Part shown: in pieces, positions 1-7,367 of the stretch
Numbering within the stretch: the stretch's first letter is position 1
How the letters are laid out: each line of letters opens with the position of its first letter
Origin: JAXDLH01 sp034666705
GTDB lineage: Bacteria; Chloroflexota; UBA6077; SHYK01
NCBI GenBank assembly: GCA_034666705.1
Contig: JAXDLH010000296.1
Span: 1-31,706 of the forward strand
Length of the DNA: 31,706 nt
Direction: 5' to 3'
Position numbers and translations under genes: made by a program
The notes under the pieces: generated by a model
Database searches by the model: none
Seen by the model: only the letters and a program-made list of their open reading frames with translations
What the model was told of the DNA's origin: nothing

Positions 1-58
1 TCTGCGGAGAAGGTATTGCTGTGGGGCCGGTCGATATGATTCCAACGAGCTCGGCCTA

Positions 59-74
59 CGTTTCACGTGAAACG
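59..74. promoter_or_regulatory. Candidate parS chromosome-partition site
   Basis: The 16-bp perfect palindrome CGTTTCACGTGAAACG lies in the noncoding stretch 1-168. The well-known bacterial parS consensus is TGTTTCACGTGAAACA, so the central 14 bases match exactly and only the outermost pair differs. ParB binds such sites, and they usually cluster near the replication origin. No parA or parB is visible here, but the window starts only 58 bases to the left. Apart from this palindrome I see nothing else in 1-168. Confidence 0.72.
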
Positions 75-168
75 ATCAATGTCGGGTCGCCGGTAGCTGC
101 ACCGCGGCGATAGCGGAGGCGCTTTCGATGCCGAGCAACGCTTGCAGGGTTCGAGCGCTTGTGTGGCA

Positions 169-840
169 TTAGCATCGTCGTAGCTCGCGCCGGAGCGCCG
201 CCAGGTCAGCCTCGACTGCCTCAGAGTCGGCGAGCTCCTCCAGCCCAGCGATGCGGATGGACCCGAGACCGGGCGCGTCGAGGAGTTCGCCGACGGCCGC
301 GGCGCGCGCCTCGAGGTCGTCGCTCTCTGACTCGGCGGTCTCGAGTGCGATGCCCAGATCGGCCATCTCGTGCGAGATCCCAGCAAGGGCTTCCCCAATA
401 CGGAGCTGCGCCTCGGCCGCGCTGGAGCGGGCGGTCACCAGGGTTTGGCGCGCCTGGATCGCCGCCATCCGCGCCTCGACCTGATCGGCGGCAAGGCGGA
501 GGCGATGCTCCTCGTCGGCCAGTTCGGCAAGCTGGTGCTCGAGCCGTTCGAGCACGTGGCGCCCCGCCTGGCGCCTTCGCAGCATGCTCCGCGCGTCCGC
601 CTCCCGGTCCTCGACGAGGGCGCGACGGGCGGCCTCCTCGAGTGGCTCGATCTGCGCGCGCTGGCGGCGGAGTTGACCCTGGAGACGGCGCCGCGCGGTC
701 GCGAGCGCGGCGAGCGCCTCCTGCAAGCGGCCGAGGAGGTCCGATGGGCCGTCGGCGGGTTGGTCCTCAACGGCGCGCGGATCGTCAGCCGGTGCCAGCA
801 GCGAGCTGAAGACGTGCTTCAAGCGCGGAAGGAATGGCAT
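169..840 (-). CDS. PspA/IM30-like coiled-coil protein (copy 1)
   Basis: A 223-residue protein that is almost entirely charged and helical, with long Leu/Ala/Glu/Arg heptad-like stretches from about residue 30 to 215. It has no signal peptide or membrane segment. This is the pattern of the PspA/IM30 (Vipp1, ESCRT-III-like) family, which binds the inner face of the membrane and stabilises it under stress. A Shine-Dalgarno GGAGG sits 5 bases before the ATG. It resembles the protein at 2538-3272 in length, layout and the segment containing RVGEAL/RIGEAL, so the two are probably paralogs. It is the last gene of a minus-strand cluster, separated by 187 bases from the preceding membrane protein. The N-terminus (MPFLPRLKHVF) is less typical than in copy 2. 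The family assignment rests on composition and paralogy; any coiled-coil protein is the alternative. Confidence 0.7.
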   Translation of the reverse strand: MPFLPRLKHVFSSLLAPADDPRAVEDQPADGPSDLLGRLQEALAALATARRRLQGQLRRQRAQIEPLEEAARRALVEDREADARSMLRRRQAGRHVLERLEHQLAELADEEHRLRLAADQVEARMAAIQARQTLVTARSSAAEAQLRIGEALAGISHEMADLGIALETAESESDDLEARAAAVGELLDAPGLGSIRIAGLEELADSEAVEADLAALRRELRRC

Positions 841-882
841 CTACGCCTCCGGATCTGGCTGTTTACCTGGGTGACCCACCCC

Positions 883-917
883 CGCCCGCTCCCCGGTGCG
901 AGCGGAGGGAGCGGGCG
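883..917. repeat. G/C-rich hairpin between genes
   Basis: CGCCCGCTCC (883-892) pairs perfectly with GGAGCGGGCG (908-917) around a 15-base loop. It lies in the 187-base gap between two minus-strand genes. It is of the same general type as the hairpins at 15443-15480 and 29151-29184 and could be a REP-like element or an attenuating stem-loop. No T-tract follows on either strand. Confidence 0.5.
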
Positions 918-1027
918 CTCAGGAGACATCCGTTTCGCCACCTCTCGGTCATCTCGGGTGGTCGATGGGCACGAGCGGGACCCGATGGCGCGATCGCCAT
1001 CGCGCCTCACCCTGCAATTGGGTTGGC

Positions 1028-1666
1028 TCAGATGCCAATATCCTGGACCCGCTGGGCAGGCACCCGGCTGGCGCGCGCGGCTGCGGCTCGATGGCGGGCA
1101 GGGGCCGGTCCCTCGGCGGCCACCGCGCGGCGGCGCCGCTGGATGCGCCAGAAGTAGGTCGCGAGGCCGGCTGTAGCGAGCAGGGTGACGACGCGCTGCA
1201 GAAGCGTCTTGAACGCGGTGAGATCGTCGACGCCCCCGCCGATAAAGACGAGTCCCACGTAGATGGCGATCGCAGCAATGGCATAGCCAAGCGTAACGCG
1301 GGGCGGGAACACGAGCGCAAAGGCGAGCAGCACCGGGTAGAGCAGCACGAAGCAGAGACTGGCAAGGCCGGTATGGCCCGGTGCCCAGAAGAGCATGAGC
1401 AGGCCGATGACGAGCAGGTCGAGCGCCGCCGAGCCGTAGACGAGCCGGGCATTGACGGGCTGTCGCATGAGGTAGCGGCCGTGCAGGAAGAAGTTCATGG
1501 CCATCAATGCGATCACGATGGCGATGGGCACGGTGACGTCCGCGATCGTCTTTGCGCTCCACAGGGTGAGCAGCGTGCCGGTGGCGATCAGAAACCAGCG
1601 CGCGACGATCATCGCAAGTTGGCCGTAATAGAGGTCCTCTTTGTCGTCCTGGGTCGCGTGGAACAT
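1028..1666 (-). CDS. Multi-pass membrane protein, paralog of 1794-2519
   Basis: A 212-residue protein with about six hydrophobic segments (roughly residues 10-175) followed by an Arg/Ala-rich cytoplasmic tail. Two ATGs are adjacent; the second (ending at 1666) is preferred because GGAGG lies 5 bases before it, against 2 for the first. It shares clear landmarks with the next protein: ARWFLI near the start, an NFFLHGRYLM segment, RLVYGSAALDLLVIG, and AFALVFPPRVT. The arrangement looks like the N-terminal membrane sensor half of a histidine kinase, but no kinase domain follows. I do not recognise a named family. Its place between two PspA-like genes suggests a role at the membrane together with them (inference). 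Confidence 0.75.
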   Translation of the reverse strand: MFHATQDDKEDLYYGQLAMIVARWFLIATGTLLTLWSAKTIADVTVPIAIVIALMAMNFFLHGRYLMRQPVNARLVYGSAALDLLVIGLLMLFWAPGHTGLASLCFVLLYPVLLAFALVFPPRVTLGYAIAAIAIYVGLVFIGGGVDDLTAFKTLLQRVVTLLATAGLATYFWRIQRRRRAVAAEGPAPARHRAAAARASRVPAQRVQDIGI

Positions 1667-1793
1667 CATATCCTCCGTTTATGATTCGCAATGACAGATA
1701 ATGATCGTTCGTGACTATCAAGTTGCCTGGAGGTCCGCGCCGGGTGCTGGGGCGAGTCTTCAATCGAACTAAGGATGTGCGGGACGTCTATTC

Positions 1794-2519
1794 CTATGGT
1801 GTCCCGAACGCTCGCGTGCCCATTGCGTCCTCGTTCGGGTGCGGACCTTCGAAGGAGGCTGTCCTGCGCCCCGATCCTGTTGAAACGTCGACGGGCTCAG
1901 GGCGAGCGGCGGGGCGGGGTGCCGGCCGGTTGGTGCGGCGGGTCGTAGCCTGGGGGCGCTGGCGCATCTGGGTCGCCTCCCGACGGTCGTGCTCCACATC
2001 GCGGTACATGTTGCCAACGACGGCTACCGCCGCGATCGCGAGCAAGCGGGCGACGAGGACGCGCAGGTCGTCATCCGTGCGCAGCCCAACGGCGCACACG
2101 GCGGCGTAGAGCGCAAGCAGGCCCGCCGTGAAGCTGAACGTCACGGGGCGAGGGAAGACGACGGAGAACGCGATAAGCGCCGGAAAGTAGAACACGAACA
2201 CCGAGGCGGCCAGTCCGGCGTAGGTCCAACTCAGCGCGGTGATCACCAGGATGTCGACCGCGCTGGCGCCGTAGACGATGCGGGACGCGACGGGCCGGCC
2301 CATGAGCAGTTGGGCGTGGAGGTAGAAGTTGGCGGCGGCGAGGCCGAGCACCACGAAGATCGTGATGCGCACCTTGTCGAGATCAGCCTGGCCCGGTCCC
2401 CAGAGCGTGATGACCAGGCTGGTGAGGATGAGCAGCCAACGGGCGGCCAGAATCACGATCTGGCCGGCGCTCAGGTCGTCCTCAGGGTCGCGGCGGGGAC
2501 GCGGTTCGGTGGCCAGCAT
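1794..2519 (-). CDS. Multi-pass membrane protein, paralog of 1028-1666
   Basis: A 241-residue protein with about six membrane segments between residues 20 and 180. It shares with its neighbour the landmarks ARWLLI, TLWG, NFYLHAQLLM, RIVYGASAVDILVI and AFSVVFPRPVT. The ATG ending at 2519 is preceded by GGAGG with an 8-base spacer; an in-frame TTG 15 bases upstream overlaps that Shine-Dalgarno and is rejected. The C-terminal 60 residues are low complexity (Arg/Pro/Thr), and part of the tail (PVDVSTGSG) is encoded by an interspersed repeat at 1887-1909. It follows the PspA-like gene at 2538-3272 by only 18 bases, so the two are probably co-transcribed. No enzymatic motif is visible. Confidence 0.75.
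   Translation of the reverse strand: MLATEPRPRRDPEDDLSAGQIVILAARWLLILTSLVITLWGPGQADLDKVRITIFVVLGLAAANFYLHAQLLMGRPVASRIVYGASAVDILVITALSWTYAGLAASVFVFYFPALIAFSVVFPRPVTFSFTAGLLALYAAVCAVGLRTDDDLRVLVARLLAIAAVAVVGNMYRDVEHDRREATQMRQRPQATTRRTNRPAPRPAARPEPVDVSTGSGRRTASFEGPHPNEDAMGTRAFGTP
1887..1909. repeat. Interspersed repeat inside a coding tail
   Basis: GTCGACGGGCTCAGGGCGAG plus CGG matches the element at 9316-9338 at 20 of 23 positions. Variants of this sequence (TTCGACAGGCTCAGGACGAG) are widespread interspersed repeats in many bacterial genomes. Here it is read in frame as part of the C-terminal tail of the membrane protein at 1794-2519. Confidence 0.55.
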
Positions 2520-2537
2520 TGACGTTTCCTCCAATTC

Positions 2538-3272
2538 CTATGACTGGTGCTCGATGACCGGCAGCTCGGCAGGCAGTTGCTCGGTCACGGTGTGCTTGAG
2601 CGTGGCAAGCTGCGCCTCGATCGCGGACTCGTCCCCCATGCGGCGCAGCTCCGCCGCCACGGCATCGCCACCCGGCAGCGGACGCGTGAGCGCGGGGTCG
2701 GTCAGCACGTCGAATGCGTCCGCCCGCGCTTCCATCTGCTCGATCCGCTCCTCCGCGCGGCCAAGAGCCGCGCCAAGCTCGGCAGTCTCGTCCGAGAGGC
2801 CGGTGAGTGCCTCGCCGACGCGGGCGCGGGCCTCGGTGGCGGTGTAGCGGGTGGCCACGCGCACGCGACGCGAGCGAAACTCCTCGATCCGCGCGGCGAG
2901 CGACCGCTCGGTTCCGACGAGGCGCTGCTCCTCGCCTGCCAGCTCCGTGATCTGTTGCCCTAGCTCCTGTGTCTCGGCGAGTGCGGCCTGGCGGCGCTCC
3001 AGCGCGAGGCGGGCGAGGTCGTCGCGGCCGAGGACAACGGCGCGGTGGGCCTGCTCCTCGAGGCGGGGCAGCGCGTCCTGGCGAAGCTTCGCCAGGCGTT
3101 CCAGCCGGCGCCGGGCGGTCATCACCTCGACGAGGCCCTGGCGCACCTTGCGCAGCAGCTCCTGCTGCTCGGCGTAGGCGTAATCGAGCGTCTCGCGCGG
3201 ATCTTCGCGACGGTCGAGCTCGGCGCTGGCTCGCGCTCGGACCAGCAGTGCGAACCGTGATCGGATGCCCAT
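2538..3272 (-). CDS. pspA: PspA/IM30 family protein (copy 2)
   Basis: A 244-residue, almost fully helical protein starting MGIRSRFALLVRA, which closely follows the MGIFSRF-type amphipathic N-terminal helix of PspA/Vipp1. Long coiled-coil stretches follow from about residue 20 to 190. The ATG ending at 3272 has GGAGG 7 bases upstream; a further ATG 15 bases upstream overlaps that Shine-Dalgarno and is rejected. The motif YTATEARARVGEAL is similar to the RSSAAEAQLRIGEAL segment of copy 1 at 169-840. PspA proteins assemble on the inner membrane and buffer damage or proton leakage. It lies 72 bases after the membrane-bound regulator at 3345-4826 and 18 bases before a membrane protein, which suggests one transcription unit. 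Confidence 0.82.
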   Translation of the reverse strand: MGIRSRFALLVRARASAELDRREDPRETLDYAYAEQQELLRKVRQGLVEVMTARRRLERLAKLRQDALPRLEEQAHRAVVLGRDDLARLALERRQAALAETQELGQQITELAGEEQRLVGTERSLAARIEEFRSRRVRVATRYTATEARARVGEALTGLSDETAELGAALGRAEERIEQMEARADAFDVLTDPALTRPLPGGDAVAAELRRMGDESAIEAQLATLKHTVTEQLPAELPVIEHQS

Positions 3273-3344
3273 CGGCGTGCCTCCCATCCATCTGGATGAG
3301 CGCAGTCTAGGGCGCTGGAAACGCCAGAACGTGCCGGGGAGCTG

Positions 3345-4826
3345 TCAAAAGGTGCCAGAAATAGCGCGCGGGGTCGTGACGAGCCGCTGCTCTTGCTCCT
3401 GCAGCTCGCGCGCGAGGCCGGCAATGGCCTGGCGGCGATTGCGGGCGAACGTGCCCTCGCTGAGGGCATGGCGGGCCATGATCTGTTTATTAAGGAGCCC
3501 CTGCAGATACTCCTCGCGAAGGATCGTGTACTGCAGGGCCCCGGGGCTTCCCGCGGCAACGGCCTCGTCCGGTTTCAGTCGCTCGATTGCCGCGACGATC
3601 GCCTCACGAAGGGCACGGGCCTGCTCGAGCGCCGTGGGGCTCGCCGTCCCGTTGAGGCCTGCGGCGACCGTATACGACAGGCGCAGGGTGAGCTCGGACT
3701 CGGCGAGGGCCGGTGGGCTATTGAGGCGGCGGAGCGCCTGCTCGGTAAGACGGATCATGTGCTCGGCGGAGACCTGCGCGATCTCCTCCTGCGCCTCGGT
3801 GAGGAGGCCGCCGAGGTCCTGGGTGCGCGCCGCGCTCTGCGCGACGTCGGCGAGGTTGGCGCGGAGGCGCTGGACGTCACCGCTGAAGAACAGGCGATCC
3901 AGCGCGCGACGGCTCACGTCGATGAGCGCGTGGGAGAAGACGACCACGGAAAAGGTGGCGACGGCCAACTCGATCAGCGTAAAGCCGATAATCGATGGCG
4001 CGATGAACCGAAAGAGCACGCCATACAGGAGCAACGTCGCCGCGGTGGCGGTCACGAAGTAGAGGAAGTCGGTGCGCACGACCTGGCCGCGGAAGAGCAG
4101 GCTGTAGGCGGCGACGTTCCATGCCATCACCACCATGGCGGCGGCGATGACGATGTGGCCCGCCCACGTTGGGACGGTGTCCGGGCGCAGGTAGTTGACG
4201 AAGCCGAGGCCGTTGGCGCCGACGATGAACAGCACCGCGCTGAGGAAGAGCCAGCCGAAGCGCTGGCGCCGCTCGGCGTCCGGCGCGAGGCGCCAACCCA
4301 ACGCCACGAAGGCGGCACCGCCGAGCGTCGTGGCGAACAAAAGGCCGGCGAAGAGGCCGAAGAGCGGCCCAAACGGCAGGACCCACAGCGAGTAGGTCGG
4401 CGCGGGCGAGAGGTGTGCCTGATCCCACGCGATGAGGCCGTTACCGGCGTACGTGGCGATCAGGTCGAAGATCGTGAGGAGGCTGAGCAGCGCCCCCAGC
4501 GCAATGCCGAGGCGCTGGGCCATCACGCGTGCTGCTGAGGCTGGCAGTTCCCGGACGAGCAGGACCGTGAGCCAGTACCAGAGGAGCGGCGCGATCTCCG
4601 CGCCGGCCTGCCCCGCACGCGTCCATGGGTACCATTCGTCGACGTTCGTCGCGTTGGCGGCGAGGCCCTGGCCGAGCAGATACACACCGGTCGCGATCTC
4701 GGCGCCGACCGCCGTCAGCGAGACGAGGCTGCGCGGGCTGCGGGTGACCAGATAGGCCGCGAGGAGCCAGAAGAGCAGCATCGCCGCAAGCGTCGGCGCC
4801 GAATACCAGTTAAACATCGCCCGCAT
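3345..4826 (-). CDS. Multi-pass membrane protein with predicted C-terminal HTH
   Basis: A 493-residue protein. Residues 1-305 hold roughly eight or nine hydrophobic segments, like the 7TM-type input modules of sensor kinases. Residues 310-425 are soluble and helical. Residues about 435-475 (ILREEYLQGL, then NKQIMARHALSEGTFARNRR, then QAIAGLARELQ) look like a sigma-region-4-type helix-turn-helix: the SEGTF-x-R-x-RR pattern followed by an AIxxLAREL helix recurs as a C-terminal DNA-binding segment in Chloroflexota proteins, from my general knowledge. No histidine kinase box or ATPase motif is present. It would thus be a membrane-tethered one-component regulator. It is the first gene of the PspA cluster. 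The start is the first of two nearby ATGs; no good Shine-Dalgarno is seen, and the ATG at 4817 is an alternative. Confidence 0.7.
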   Translation of the reverse strand: MRAMFNWYSAPTLAAMLLFWLLAAYLVTRSPRSLVSLTAVGAEIATGVYLLGQGLAANATNVDEWYPWTRAGQAGAEIAPLLWYWLTVLLVRELPASAARVMAQRLGIALGALLSLLTIFDLIATYAGNGLIAWDQAHLSPAPTYSLWVLPFGPLFGLFAGLLFATTLGGAAFVALGWRLAPDAERRQRFGWLFLSAVLFIVGANGLGFVNYLRPDTVPTWAGHIVIAAAMVVMAWNVAAYSLLFRGQVVRTDFLYFVTATAATLLLYGVLFRFIAPSIIGFTLIELAVATFSVVVFSHALIDVSRRALDRLFFSGDVQRLRANLADVAQSAARTQDLGGLLTEAQEEIAQVSAEHMIRLTEQALRRLNSPPALAESELTLRLSYTVAAGLNGTASPTALEQARALREAIVAAIERLKPDEAVAAGSPGALQYTILREEYLQGLLNKQIMARHALSEGTFARNRRQAIAGLARELQEQEQRLVTTPRAISGTF

Positions 4827-5012
4827 GATACGAGGAACGAGCGCGCGGAGCGCATGGGATAATAATGTGTAACCGCGTCACGCACGCATACCTGGCGTTC
4901 GTATCGACCGGGTTTGAAGTGTCATAGCGGAGGACCTGTTGGCGCTTCCCGTCGCCGTTGAGACACTACGCCGTACGCTCGGAGATCCGTGGCGTAGATC
5001 TGCGCAGGCGCC

Positions 5013-5912
5013 CTACGAGGCGAGGTTGCGTTCGGCGTGCTCGCGGGTAAGGAGGTCGGCGAGGTCCGGGTAGGCCTCGAGGAGCGGCTTCGGCACGTCG
5101 GGCGGGACGTCCTGGCCGAGCATCAGTTTGAGCTGCAGGGCGTTGGCGATAGCCTTGGCGCCGTAGTGGTTGTTGTAGGTCACATAGACGTTGCGGGTGA
5201 CCTCCGCGACCTCGAGGATGCGTTGCGCGAGCTGCGATTGCTCCTTCGGCGTGTAGAGGTAGTCGTAGCGAGTCTCTCGATCGCCAGTCCACCATTCCTT
5301 GAAGTTGCGGCCGTGGAAGCGAAAGTAGCCAAGTGGCCCGGTCTGCGGTACGTCGCGCGCCGAGGTGGCGAACTTCGGTTCGTCGACGTGCACCAGCGAC
5401 ACGCCGTGGCGGCGGAGCAGTGCCGCGGCCTCCGGGCTCGCGGTCCAGCTCCGATGGCGGAGCTCGACCGCAAGGTTGTAGGCCGCGAAGTGCTGGGCCA
5501 GCTCCTCGAGATAGCCCAGCGTCTCGGGGTCCCGCTTGAAGCTGGGCGGGAACTGCGCCAGGAGCGGGCCGAGCTTGCCAGCGTCCGCGAGTGGGACCAG
5601 CATCTCCTCGAAGCGGGCGAAGTCGCCCCGGTCGACGTCCGCCTCCTCGCCGGTCGCCTCGCGGAACATCTTTGGGTGGGTGAACTTCTGAAAGAGCTTG
5701 ATGGCAAAGCGAAACTCAGGCGGTGTTTTCTCTGCCCAGGCTGCCGTCACGCTTGGTGGCTGCGGCCGATAGAAGGTGTTGTTCACCTCAACCGTATCGA
5801 AGTAGCGCGCATAGAACTGCAAGGCGTCACCACCGCGCTCCGGGTAGAAAAGCCCCTTCCAGGCTCCCTTGCCCGTCGGGTAGGACCAGCCGGCGGTTCC
5901 GATGCGGATCAT
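5013..5912 (-). CDS. DUF72 (YecE-like) family protein
   Basis: A 299-residue protein beginning MIRIGTAGWSYP, with FYPERGGDALQFYARYFDTV and EVNNTFYRPQ, all hallmarks of the DUF72 (YecE) TIM-barrel family. Later family signatures are FRFAIKLFQKFTHPK, LLAQFPPSF, the VELRHRSW strand, the YFRFHGR segment and the conserved VYVTYNNHYGAKA near the C-terminus. Length is normal for the family. An AGGAGG Shine-Dalgarno stands 7 bases before the ATG. The biochemical role of the family is not established. It is transcribed divergently from the M16 peptidase. Confidence 0.93.
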   Translation of the reverse strand: MIRIGTAGWSYPTGKGAWKGLFYPERGGDALQFYARYFDTVEVNNTFYRPQPPSVTAAWAEKTPPEFRFAIKLFQKFTHPKMFREATGEEADVDRGDFARFEEMLVPLADAGKLGPLLAQFPPSFKRDPETLGYLEELAQHFAAYNLAVELRHRSWTASPEAAALLRRHGVSLVHVDEPKFATSARDVPQTGPLGYFRFHGRNFKEWWTGDRETRYDYLYTPKEQSQLAQRILEVAEVTRNVYVTYNNHYGAKAIANALQLKLMLGQDVPPDVPKPLLEAYPDLADLLTREHAERNLAS

Positions 5913-5998
5913 CGCGCACCTCCTGCCTCGATTCTAGCAAGCTCCTTACCCTCGATCGCCTCGTCGCCGCGCAAGCGAGGGCATTTCGAAGTCGGGCA

Positions 5999-6004
5999 TA
6001 TAAT
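5999..6004 (+). promoter_or_regulatory. Predicted -10 element for the M16 peptidase gene
   Basis: A perfect TATAAT at 5999-6004 lies in the divergent gap, about 78 bases before the peptidase ATG. No convincing -35 hexamer is seen at the usual distance, so this is only a candidate. Confidence 0.4.
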
Positions 6005-6081
6005 TTCAATGAAGATGGTGACGAGCGATCCCGACCGCCGAAAAGGCGCGCCCGAGGGATCGCAAGGGCGATGGAGAATCG

Positions 6082-7344
6082 ATGTACGAACGAAGTGTGC
6101 TCGACAACGGACTGCGCGTGCTCAGTAGCTCGCTGCCCCACACGCGGTCCGTCAGCATCAGCTTGTATGTGGGCGCCGGGTCACGCTACGAGGACGACTC
6201 GGTGGCAGGCATCTCCCATTTCGTCGAGCACATGCTCTTCAAAGGGACCGAGCGGCGGCCGAACCCGCGGCAGATCGCCGAAGCGATCGAGGGTGTCGGC
6301 GGGGCCATGAATGCGGCGACCGACAAGGAGCTTACGGTCTACTGGGCGAAGGTGCCCGTGGACCATTTTGTGTCGACCCTGGACGTGCTGATGGACCAGT
6401 TGCTGCACTCGCGGCTCGACCCGGTCGAGTTGGAGCGCGAGCGGAAGGTCGTGATCGAGGAGCTGGCCATGGTCGAGGACAGCCCCGGCGAGATCGCCAG
6501 CCTGCTGCTCGACGACCTGATGTGGCCGGACCAACCGTTGGGTCGCGACATCGCAGGCACCCCCGAATCAGTCGCCGGCATCTCGCGCGAGGCGATGATC
6601 GACTACATCCACCGCCAGTATGTGCCCGACAACGTGGTGCTCTCCGTAGCGGGCAACCTCGATCATCAACATGTGGTGGGCGAGGCGATGGAGCAGGTTG
6701 TCGGCTGGGCCTCGGGACCATACGGCACGTGGCAACCAGCGCGCGATGGGCAGACGGCGGCCCGCGTCGGACTGCGGAACAAGCGGACGGAGCAAACGCA
6801 GATTCTGCTCGGCTACCCGGCCTACTCGGCGTTTCACCCTGATCGCTACGTGCTCGACGTGTTGAACACGATTCTGGGCGAAGGGATGAGCAGCCGCTTG
6901 TTCGAGCAGATTCGCGAGGTCCGAGGACTCGCATACGACGTGCACTCGGGCGTCGGGCACTTCCTGGATGTCGGCGAGTTGGTGGTGGGCGCGGCGGTAG
7001 ATCCGAAGAAGGCGGACGAGTGCATCCGTGCGATTCGCGGCGAGCTGGACCTGCTGCGCACGAGCCCCGTGCCGGCCGAGGAGCTGACCAAGGCGAAGGA
7101 GTTCATGAAGGGGCGCATGCTGCTCCGCATGGAGGACTCGCGGGCGGTGGCCTCGTGGATCGGCGGTCAGGAGCTCTTGCGACGAGAGATCCGCTCAGTG
7201 GACGACGTGGTGGCATCGGTCGACGCGGTGACGGCGCACGACGTGCAGCGCGTCGCGCAGGATGTGATCCGCGACGACAAGGCCAACCTGGCGGTCGTCG
7301 GCCCCTACCGCAGCGAGGAGCGCTTCTCCAAGCTGCTCAACTAA
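6082..7344 (+). CDS. M16 family zinc metallopeptidase
   Basis: A 420-residue protein of the pitrilysin/mitochondrial processing peptidase (M16B) family. The inverted zinc motif HFVEH is at residues 46-50, with the third zinc ligand glutamate expected at E126 (in KVVIEELAM), 76 residues after H50 as usual. The C-terminal half has the substrate-binding signature GEGMSSRLFEQIREVRGLAY. Bacterial members of this size are usually cytoplasmic or membrane-associated homo-oligomers that degrade peptides; the natural substrate is unknown. There is no signal peptide. GGAG lies 5 bases before the ATG. It converges on the binding lipoprotein gene with a 23-base gap. Confidence 0.95.
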   Translation: MYERSVLDNGLRVLSSSLPHTRSVSISLYVGAGSRYEDDSVAGISHFVEHMLFKGTERRPNPRQIAEAIEGVGGAMNAATDKELTVYWAKVPVDHFVSTLDVLMDQLLHSRLDPVELERERKVVIEELAMVEDSPGEIASLLLDDLMWPDQPLGRDIAGTPESVAGISREAMIDYIHRQYVPDNVVLSVAGNLDHQHVVGEAMEQVVGWASGPYGTWQPARDGQTAARVGLRNKRTEQTQILLGYPAYSAFHPDRYVLDVLNTILGEGMSSRLFEQIREVRGLAYDVHSGVGHFLDVGELVVGAAVDPKKADECIRAIRGELDLLRTSPVPAEELTKAKEFMKGRMLLRMEDSRAVASWIGGQELLRREIRSVDDVVASVDAVTAHDVQRVAQDVIRDDKANLAVVGPYRSEERFSKLLN

Positions 7345-7367
7345 CTGCGAACCGCCCGGCCGGGTAG

